6,494 bases of DNA, from contig JAUXDR010000064.1 in assembly GCA_030618205.1 (NCBI GenBank), positions 1-6,494 of the forward strand, written 5' to 3'. The DNA comes from Deltaproteobacteria bacterium. Lineage in GTDB: Bacteria; Desulfobacterota; Dissulfuribacteria; Dissulfuribacterales; UBA3076. The stretch's first letter is position 1. Each line of letters begins with the position of its first letter. The notes under the pieces were generated by a model. The model was not told the origin of the DNA. It saw only the letters and a list, made by a program, of their open reading frames with translations, and ran no database searches. Below, in pieces: positions 1 through 4,505 of this stretch. A program made the translations under genes and the position numbers.

Positions 1-180
1 TCGGCCCTGGCGGCCGGTGCAGAATACGCCGGCATGACCCGGGTAATATATCCGGCTGTCGCACTCAAAGACATATTCGTGTCTAATCTGGTAGTTCTAC
101 TTCTGGGGATTTTGGTGAGCACCTACCCGGCGGTGAAAGCTGCACGGTTTACACCGGTGGAAGCTCTCGCACATACGTAG
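1..180 (+). CDS. ABC transporter permease, C-terminal fragment (FtsX/LolC/MacB type)
   Basis: This is the last 59 codons of a gene that begins outside the window; frame 1 is open from base 1 to the TAG at 178-180. The peptide holds one clear hydrophobic membrane segment (roughly residues 28-41, rich in V, L and I) followed by a tail reading STYPAVKAARFTPVEALAHT. The pattern of a last transmembrane helix, then YPA..AAR..P.EAL, is the hallmark of the end of the FtsX-like permease domain found in LolC/LolE, MacB and related exporters in the inner membrane. Such permeases pair with a LolD/MacB-type ATPase, and the start of one lies 91 bp downstream, which supports the call. The substrate cannot be read from this fragment; lipoprotein release or another cell-envelope export role is typical of the family. 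I am confident of the family and unsure of the exact member. Confidence 0.85.
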   Translation, partial: SALAAGAEYAGMTRVIYPAVALKDIFVSNLVVLLLGILVSTYPAVKAARFTPVEALAHT

Positions 181-271
181 TACTGAAAATGCCTAAGATG
201 AAAAATTGGATTTTATCAGATTTTATTTTTTTTCTGCCTCCTTATTCGAAGGCCCTTTTTGGAATTTAAAA

Positions 272-517
272 ATGAAAATCGTTGAATGCATTAATGTTAA
301 TAAAACATATCAACAGGGGCAAATCAAAGTCCATGCCCTTAGAGATATCAGTCTGGTCATCGAAAAAGGAGAATTTGCGGCCGTGGCCGGACCATCCGGT
401 TCCGGCAAAACCACACTGTTGAATCTTGTGGGTGGATTGGACGCCTCGGACTCCGGCTATATTGTGCTTCAGCTAGTTAATATTCCGCACCTGATAACAA
501 GAGGAGGAAACCACTGA
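272..517 (+). pseudogene. Truncated LolD-like ABC transporter ATPase (N-terminal part only)
   Basis: An 81-codon frame starts at ATG 272 with a weak GGAA upstream. Residues 1-64 are a typical start of a LolD/MacB-family ATPase: KTY at 11-13, the HALRDISL strand at 21-28, EKGEF at 31-35, Walker A GPSGSGKT at 40-47, and the family-typical NLVGGLD at 51-57. Similarity stops near SGYI (61-64). The last 17 residues look unrelated and run into the ribosome binding site of the next gene. The Q-loop, LSGGQ signature, Walker B and H-loop are all missing, so the product cannot hydrolyse ATP; intact members have about 220-240 residues. The TGA overlaps the next ATG as TGATG, so translation could be coupled by chance. 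A TTG start at 206 would add 22 residues that do not look like the family. The gene would have been the partner of the upstream permease. A deletion or rearrangement near 463-470, or an assembly join, explains it best. Confidence 0.8.
502..507 (+). promoter_or_regulatory. Shine-Dalgarno site of the AICAR transformylase gene
   Basis: AGGAGG sits 9 bases before ATG 517. This is the strongest ribosome binding site on the + strand of the window and fixes the start of the downstream gene. It lies inside the nonsense tail of the truncated ATPase frame, which suggests that this stretch is the original leader of the purine gene and not ATPase sequence. Confidence 0.8.
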
Positions 518-1809
518 TGAAAGACTTGAAACAGATGTATAAGACAATACTTGGGGACCAGTTTCCTCTAGAACTCCGCATATCCTTCGGGGATCAAACA
601 CTGATCTATCGCAAACGGACCTGGAAGATAAAGAACGATAAGACCGGAGAGCTGGAAGAAAAAGGTATCCGTTATGGAGAAAACCCGGACCAGGAAGCAG
701 CGCTTTACGAACTCGTAAACGGAAACCTTGTCCTGGGTGACTGCTCTTATATCGAGGCTGGAAACGGTCTGGTAAGCTCAATAAACGAAGCGGATATGAT
801 TCAGGCCGGCAAGCACCCCGGCAAGATCAATCTCACTGATGTAGATAATTCTCTTAATATACTGAAATTTCTTGCCAAAAGCCCTGCTGCCGTCATAGTG
901 AAACACAATAATCCCTGTGGAGTAGCCTGCGGCAATACACTTGAAGATGCCCTTATAAAGGCATCCAGGGCGGATAGGTTGGCGGCGTTCGGCGGCTGTG
1001 TTTCCCTCAACAGGTCCATAGACAAACCGACAGCCGAGGCACTTAACAACCAGTATCTTGAGGTTGTGTGCGCACCTGATTATGAAGAGGGCGCAGTAGA
1101 TATACTGTCTCAGAAGAAAAACCTGAGAATTATCCGGATCAAACGGATCGACCAACTGGAGACCTATTGGGACAGGCGTTTCATAGACTTTAAGAGCCTG
1201 ATTGACGGAGGAATCATAGTCCAACAATCCCCTGTAAACAGAATCCGTACCAGGGAGGACTTGAAACCTGCTGAATGTGAATACCAGGGCAAGACATACA
1301 AGATCAATCGTCTGCCGGATGACAGGGAATACGAAGACATACTGTTCGGCTGGGCAGTTGAGCAAGGAGTTACTTCCAATTCCGTAATCTATGTCAAAAA
1401 TGGAGTAACTACCGGCATAGGCACAGGCGAACAGGACAGAGTCGGTGTAGCGGAAATCGCTGTCCACAAGGCATATACAAAGTATGCAGACATTCTCTGC
1501 TATGACAGGTTTGGGATACCGTATAAGGACCTTGAGCTCCTGGTAAGTAAAGGAGAGCGTGACGTTGGCGAAAAGGATGAGATCGATCAACAGATAAAGG
1601 CAGACCGTGGCGGTCTTCCGGGTTCTGTTATGGTTTCTGACGCATTTTTCCCATTCAGGGACGGGGTGGATGTAGGTATTGGTCAGGGTATTTCGGCAAT
1701 CGTACACCCGGGTGGCTCCCTGAGAGATTGGGAGTCTATCGAAGCGTGTAACGAGGCCGACCCCCCGGTAACCATGGCATTCACGGGTCAAAGGGCCTTT
1801 AAACACTAG
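517..1809 (+). CDS. purH: Standalone AICAR transformylase (phosphoribosylaminoimidazolecarboxamide formyltransferase)
   Basis: This 430-residue enzyme transfers a formyl group from 10-formyltetrahydrofolate to AICAR to give FAICAR, the ninth step of de novo purine synthesis in the cytoplasm. It matches only the C-terminal transformylase half of PurH; the N-terminal IMP cyclohydrolase (MGS-like) domain is absent and about 50 other residues precede the first motif. Visible motifs in order are RYGENPDQ (52-59), the catalytic Lys-His in KHNNPCG (129-135), FGG (158-160), SNS (287-289), VSDAFFPFRDGVD (373-385), HPGGSLRD (397-404) and FTGQRAFKH (422-430). Compared with bifunctional PurH, NPHQ has become NPDQ and QPGG has become HPGG. 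From memory, single-domain forms of this kind occur in Desulfobacterota, so it is probably native and functional, but an IMP cyclohydrolase must be encoded elsewhere. It heads an apparent operon with the next two genes (21-bp gap, then a 22-bp overlap). The symbol is used for the activity, not the bifunctional protein. Confidence 0.92.
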   Translation: MKDLKQMYKTILGDQFPLELRISFGDQTLIYRKRTWKIKNDKTGELEEKGIRYGENPDQEAALYELVNGNLVLGDCSYIEAGNGLVSSINEADMIQAGKHPGKINLTDVDNSLNILKFLAKSPAAVIVKHNNPCGVACGNTLEDALIKASRADRLAAFGGCVSLNRSIDKPTAEALNNQYLEVVCAPDYEEGAVDILSQKKNLRIIRIKRIDQLETYWDRRFIDFKSLIDGGIIVQQSPVNRIRTREDLKPAECEYQGKTYKINRLPDDREYEDILFGWAVEQGVTSNSVIYVKNGVTTGIGTGEQDRVGVAEIAVHKAYTKYADILCYDRFGIPYKDLELLVSKGERDVGEKDEIDQQIKADRGGLPGSVMVSDAFFPFRDGVDVGIGQGISAIVHPGGSLRDWESIEACNEADPPVTMAFTGQRAFKH

Positions 1810-1815
1810 GCTAGT

Positions 1816-1821
1816 AAGGAG
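1816..1821 (+). promoter_or_regulatory. Shine-Dalgarno site supporting a TTG start
   Basis: AAGGAG lies 9 bases before TTG 1831. The nearer ATG at 1823 only opens MTL followed by TGA, so the TTG is the better start for the downstream gene. Confidence 0.6.
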
Positions 1822-1830
1822 CATGACACT

Positions 1831-2232
1831 TTGAAGACACCCTCTCTCAAGATTGTTGAAAAAATAGATCTTCCAAACAATCTCGTTCTGGAATTTCACG
1901 ACTATTCCCGTCTTGTAGCCGGGGACAGGTGGCTTGTGGGACTACTTGCCAGGATTCCAATAGAAATCAGTGAAGAAGATTTTACTGACAGACCCCAGGA
2001 GCTTTATAAAGACTTTTTAAAAGAACAGGGACCTGTAATAAATTTCGAGCTGAAAAAAGAGAGGAACTTCGTAGACGAAAAGGAGAAGGACCAGGTCTTC
2101 AGCCAAATGTTGAATGAACTGAAAGAATCTCCCTTGTTCTACATGGGGCACAAATCCTTTGCAAAGGGATTCATAAGGCGGCAGATTCAAGCCTTTGAGG
2201 AAAGACAGAAGTGGCAGAAAGCAATCATCTGA
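1831..2232 (+). CDS. Conserved-looking hypothetical protein, 133 residues, TTG start
   Basis: I do not recognise a named family. The frame starts at TTG 1831 behind AAGGAG and ends at TGA 2230-2232. The protein is soluble, highly charged, with no signal peptide, membrane segment or Cys pair. The first 45 residues read as beta strands with a distinctive core, LVLEFHDYSRLVAGDRWLVG (18-37); the remainder looks helical, with a Lys/Glu-rich stretch near 75-99 and a basic end (FIRRQIQAFEERQKWQK, 114-130). It begins 21 bp after the AICAR transformylase and its end overlaps the hydrolase gene by 22 bp, so all three are probably made from one message. Codon use and clean spacing suggest a real gene. 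From memory, small proteins with a similar LV.E..D.SR..AGDRW core exist in Desulfobacterota, but I cannot confirm this. No function is proposed. Confidence 0.75.
   Translation: MKTPSLKIVEKIDLPNNLVLEFHDYSRLVAGDRWLVGLLARIPIEISEEDFTDRPQELYKDFLKEQGPVINFELKKERNFVDEKEKDQVFSQMLNELKESPLFYMGHKSFAKGFIRRQIQAFEERQKWQKAII
2197..2203 (+). promoter_or_regulatory. Shine-Dalgarno site supporting a GTG start inside the upstream gene
   Basis: GAGGAAA lies within the end of the 133-residue gene and about 7-9 bases before GTG 2211. It supports the GTG start and the 22-bp overlap, a layout typical of translational coupling. Confidence 0.55.
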
Positions 2233-3056
2233 GTCAACTGGACCGTCCTGAGATAATCGACTCCTTGTTTAAGAACATAAAGGATTCGTATGGCACGGCA
2301 AAAGAATCTCGCCCAGCCGGTGAGACAACGGCAGAGGCCCTGACTGCAAAATCCCCGGACGGCGTTGAGATCCATTGCAGGGTCTTTCGTGGAATACCGG
2401 AAGAGCCTCACATTCTGTTTTTTCCAGCAGAGTATGACAATGAAGCAGATATCATTGATCTGGCAACCGGGTTTGGGCAAATCGGCATTACCCTGATAAC
2501 AATGGACTATCGCGGATGCTGGAAGAGTAGCGGAGAACCATCTATCAGCGCCTTGCCTCAGGATGCTGAGGCCTTCTATCAGGCTGTGAAAGACTGGTAT
2601 GACACAGGACAAAGGACCGGCCCTGTGGTGTTCATGGGCCGTTCCCTTGGGTCTGCTGTTGCGCTGGACCTTGCCTGCCGCCACGACGATGACTCCCTGG
2701 CTCTTATAATGGAAAGCGCCTTTGACTCGACAGAAGGCTTTCTTGCAAGCAAGGGGATTCGAATAAACGAATTAGGGCTTTCCGGAGAAGATCCTTTTTC
2801 AAACCGCACTAAGATGAGTAACTGCAGCAAAGCAGTACTCTTTCTGCACAGCCACCGCGACGAAGTCATATCTCTAAACCAGATTGAGTGGCTGGTGGCT
2901 GAGAGTCGCTCAAAGGCAACCCAGCTCCAGATCGTCCCCAGCGAATGCAGGGAGGATATTGCGGAAAAGGCAGGAGATCTCTATTTTGCCGTTATAAAAG
3001 ACTTTCTTAATAGACGTATGGGTCGAAGACCACGTAAAAGGCGGAGAAGGAAATAA
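2211..3056 (+). CDS. Alpha/beta-hydrolase-fold protein lacking the catalytic histidine
   Basis: This 281-residue protein has the layout of BEM46-like serine hydrolases. The core strand and turn fall at HILFFPAEYDNEAD (67-80), followed by DYRG at 99-102, a nucleophile elbow GRSLGS with Ser145 (143-148), and LFLHSHRDEVI with Asp217 as the acid (210-220). Two features are off. The oxyanion HG that normally follows the first core strand is replaced by PA (72-73). The triad His, usually in a PGAGHND-like loop, is replaced by VPSECRED (242-249); no His at all occurs after Asp217. The reading frame is intact there, so this is substitution and not a frameshift. It may be a non-catalytic member or use altered chemistry. 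The C-terminal tail is very basic: 11 of residues 268-281 are Arg or Lys. There is no signal peptide. The GTG start has a good Shine-Dalgarno site and overlaps the 133-residue gene, suggesting coupled expression. Substrate unknown. Confidence 0.85.
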   Translation: MAESNHLSQLDRPEIIDSLFKNIKDSYGTAKESRPAGETTAEALTAKSPDGVEIHCRVFRGIPEEPHILFFPAEYDNEADIIDLATGFGQIGITLITMDYRGCWKSSGEPSISALPQDAEAFYQAVKDWYDTGQRTGPVVFMGRSLGSAVALDLACRHDDDSLALIMESAFDSTEGFLASKGIRINELGLSGEDPFSNRTKMSNCSKAVLFLHSHRDEVISLNQIEWLVAESRSKATQLQIVPSECREDIAEKAGDLYFAVIKDFLNRRMGRRPRKRRRRK

Positions 3057-3069
3057 TCAGGCCCATACG
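3015..3069. other. Inverted repeat across the convergent stop codons (possible bidirectional attenuator)
   Basis: CGTATGGG at 3015-3022 and CCCATACG at 3062-3069 are perfect reverse complements. With one G-U pair and one further G-C pair the stem reaches 10 bp (3015-3024 with 3060-3069) around a 35-base loop. The loop contains both stop codons, TAA 3054-3056 on + and TGA 3059-3057 on -, which abut with no spacer. No T-run follows on either strand, so it is not a classical intrinsic terminator, but no other terminator is visible between these convergent genes. Confidence 0.3.
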
Positions 3070-4070
3070 CCCTCAATAATCTCCCCGCACTTGCTGCATT
3101 TTCCGTCAGACAGCAGATTTTCCACTATTCTGAAGCCGATTCTCTTGATGAGCTCTGCGCCGCAGGCCGGGCAATAGGAATTCTCTCCGCCCTCACCAGG
3201 CACATTGCCCTCATAGACAAATCGCAGGCCTTCCTCAAGGCCTATTTCCCTGGCAAGACGCAAGGTGGCAACCGGAGTAGGCGGCCTATCCAACATTTTG
3301 TGGGTGGGATAAAAGGCGGTGACATGCCACGGTATTGACGAATCGACCCCTTTAACAAACTTCGCTATGTCCCTCAACTCTTTTGGGGAATCATTCCATC
3401 CGGGAATAACCAGGGTTGTAACCTCCACCCATACTCCCAATTCGTGCATCAGACGAACATTATCAAGCACAGGCTGAAGCCTTGCTTTGCAGACATCGTG
3501 GTAAAATTTATCCGTAAAGGCCTTAACATCAATGTTTATTCCGTCCAGCACAGGAGCCAGATGCCGTGTCACCTCCGGTGTCATATAGCCATTGCTTACA
3601 AAGACGTTCCTCAGCCCCTTCTTTTTCGCCAGAACTGCGCAGTCATAAGCCAACTCATAAAAGATTGTGGGCTCAACATATGTATAGCTGATACTCTTTG
3701 CTCCGTGCAGAACCGCTGCATTTACAATATCCTCAGGGTCCCTATCTTCCCCGGGTATCTCTCCTTCATAGATGCGTGGATACTGAGAAATTTGCCAGTT
3801 CTGGCAGTGCAGGCACCTAAAGTTGCACCCCACCGTAGCAATTGAATATGAGATTGAACCCGGCAGAAAGTGGAAAAGGGGTTTCTTTTCAATGGGATCG
3901 GAGTTCTCCGAAATTACCTTTCCGTAAACAAGGCTATAGAGCTTGCCGTCCCTGTTCTCACGGACTCTGCAAATTCCCCTTTTTCCCGGCTTGATATGAC
4001 AATAATTGTTACAGAGCTGGCATTGTACCTTTCCTTTGTCCTCAACTGTATAAAAAAGGGCCTCTTTCAT
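3057..4070 (-). CDS. amrS: AmmeMemoRadiSam system radical SAM enzyme
   Basis: The 337-residue protein is a cytoplasmic radical SAM enzyme of the COG1180 (PflA-like) type. The [4Fe-4S] cluster motif CxxxCxxC is at Cys82, Cys86 and Cys89. Before it lies an N-terminal Cys group (17, 20, 24, 34) followed by the typical PGKRGICRVRENRDGKLYSL (28-47); GKVISENSDPIEKKPLFHFL (50-69) is a strong family signature. YTYVEPTIF (129-137), VSNGY (158-162) and NIDVKAF (179-185) follow in the barrel. Cys300, 303, 325 and 328 form a C-terminal zinc-ribbon-like pair. Family members usually occur with AmrA (AMMECR1) and AmrB (MEMO); neither gene is in this window, and the substrate of the system is not settled to my knowledge. 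The start is fixed by a GGAGGAG 7 bases upstream. Length and motifs are complete, so the gene looks intact. It is convergent with the hydrolase and divergent from the acyl-CoA synthetase. Confidence 0.9.
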   Translation of the reverse strand: MKEALFYTVEDKGKVQCQLCNNYCHIKPGKRGICRVRENRDGKLYSLVYGKVISENSDPIEKKPLFHFLPGSISYSIATVGCNFRCLHCQNWQISQYPRIYEGEIPGEDRDPEDIVNAAVLHGAKSISYTYVEPTIFYELAYDCAVLAKKKGLRNVFVSNGYMTPEVTRHLAPVLDGINIDVKAFTDKFYHDVCKARLQPVLDNVRLMHELGVWVEVTTLVIPGWNDSPKELRDIAKFVKGVDSSIPWHVTAFYPTHKMLDRPPTPVATLRLAREIGLEEGLRFVYEGNVPGEGGENSYCPACGAELIKRIGFRIVENLLSDGKCSKCGEIIEGVWA

Positions 4071-4077
4071 ATCAGGA

Positions 4078-4084
4078 CTCCTCC
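4078..4084 (-). promoter_or_regulatory. Shine-Dalgarno site of amrS
   Basis: On the - strand this reads GGAGGAG with a 7-base spacer to the ATG at 4070-4068. It is a near-perfect site and settles the start. Confidence 0.75.
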
Positions 4085-4136
4085 GTTTTTAATTTACGAC
4101 CAAACTGATAGCATTCCCCCTTCTTCTAATTTTCGT

Positions 4137-4142
4137 ATTATA
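4137..4142 (-). promoter_or_regulatory. Candidate -10 box for amrS
   Basis: On the - strand this reads TATAAT, an exact match to the sigma-70 consensus, about 67 bases before the amrS start. No good -35 is seen at 16-18 bp spacing (TAGGAC at 17 is a poor match). It would give a leader of about 55-60 bases. The region is AT-rich, so a chance match is possible. Confidence 0.4.
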
Positions 4143-4287
4143 TCATAAAACATGAATCCGTCCTACTTGATGAGGGAGGGAGAGCATTATGGCAAGGTAC
4201 TTAGTTGTATCTCTTTACGCTTTAATCAGAAACGTCCGAAGAGATTAATGAACCCACTATTTACAAAAACTCTAAAGGCAATTAAAA

Positions 4288-4300
4288 ACAGTTAAACTGT
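4288..4300. repeat. 13-bp perfect palindrome, operator-like
   Basis: ACAGTT-A-AACTGT is a perfect inverted repeat with a 1-bp centre, a size and symmetry common in dimeric regulator sites. It lies about midway between the two divergent genes. No regulator is encoded nearby and no second perfect copy occurs in the region; TAAACTG alone recurs at 4444-4450. Confidence 0.35.
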
Positions 4301-4311
4301 ATTTTGGCAGT

Positions 4312-4397
4312 GAAATTCGAAATTCGAAATTCGAAATTGGGAAAAACACAAGAATGTAGATGCGTTACCTAATTTCAAATTTCCAGTTTCTAGTTTC
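4312..4397. repeat. Paired inverted heptamer-repeat arrays
   Basis: The left arm, 4312-4339, is four heptamers: GAAATTC three times, then GAAATTG. The right arm, 4370-4397, read on the - strand is also four heptamers: GAAACTA, GAAACTG, GAAATTT and GAAATTA. The arms are 28 bases each and 30 bases apart. Aligned in antiparallel fashion they match at 22 of 28 positions, and two of the mismatches would be G-U pairs in + strand RNA. The result is a 7-bp-periodic array arranged as an inverted repeat, capable of a long imperfect hairpin. It does not resemble a CRISPR array, a rho-independent terminator or an insertion-sequence end. It may be one copy of a dispersed intergenic repeat family; this cannot be tested from one window. 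Confidence 0.7.
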
Positions 4398-4421
4398 AAC
4401 ATCAGCATTCAATTCGACAAT

Positions 4422-4444
4422 ACACGCTTTTTCGAAAAAAGTGT
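4422..4444. repeat. T/A-rich palindrome upstream of the acyl-CoA synthetase
   Basis: ACAC (4422-4425) pairs with GTGT (4441-4444), and the core TTTTTCGAAAAA (4428-4439) is a perfect 12-bp palindrome, with a small asymmetric internal loop between the two parts. It lies about 30 bp before the candidate -10 box at 4473, so it overlaps or adjoins where a -35 region or regulator site would be. It could be an operator; it could also be a simple AT-rich hairpin. Confidence 0.35.
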
Positions 4445-4472
4445 AAACTGGTGAATGAAAGATGCCTGTATT

Positions 4473-4478
4473 TATAAT
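4473..4478 (+). promoter_or_regulatory. Candidate -10 box for the acyl-CoA synthetase
   Basis: TATAAT, an exact consensus match, lies 27 bases before ATG 4506. The best -35 at 16 bp spacing is GTGAAT (4451-4456), a weak 3 of 6 match. Transcription would start near 4485, leaving a leader of only about 20 bases with no clear Shine-Dalgarno site. Confidence 0.4.
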
Positions 4479-4505
4479 TAAATTCACATAATGGATCTAT
4501 AAAAA

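Larger units (their letters stand above)
4085..4505. other. Divergent AT-rich intergenic region
   Basis: This stretch of about 420 bases separates amrS (-) from the acyl-CoA synthetase (+). I find no gene of normal size on either strand. It holds a -10-like hexamer for each direction, a 13-bp palindrome at 4288-4300, paired heptamer arrays at 4312-4397, and a palindromic T/A element at 4422-4444, all listed separately. A 19-codon frame at 4189-4248 has a purine-rich GGGAGGGAG shortly upstream, and a hairpin (ATCTCTT 4209-4215 with AAGAGAT 4239-4245) lies inside it; neither is convincing as a gene. The region is clearly richer in A and T than the flanking genes. Confidence 0.7.

Noticed and set aside
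183..233. Terminator after the permease: weak stem CTGAAAAT / ATTTTATCAG followed by a run of eight T (226-233)
   Set aside because: The stem needs bulges, is nearly all A-T, and lies between two genes expected to share one operon. It could reduce read-through but I cannot support it as a terminator.
206..271. TTG start giving the truncated ATPase 22 more residues
   Set aside because: The extra residues are Phe-rich and unlike the family; ATG 272 begins where LolD-like proteins begin.
437..463. Internal promoter for the AICAR transformylase (TTGGAC with TATATT)
   Set aside because: The spacing is only 15 bp and the -35 matches at 3 of 6 positions, so it is not better than chance.
1823..1834. 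ATG start for the 133-residue gene
   Set aside because: The frame is MTL then TGA and does not lead into the long frame.
778..1899. Long 373-codon open frame on the - strand opposite the AICAR transformylase
   Set aside because: It covers a well-recognised gene on the other strand, its peptide shows no family motifs, and it has no convincing start signal. Codon bias of the + gene explains it.
4312..4397. Heptamer arrays read as a CRISPR array
   Set aside because: The units are only 7 bases long with no spacers inside each arm, and the arms are inverted, not direct.
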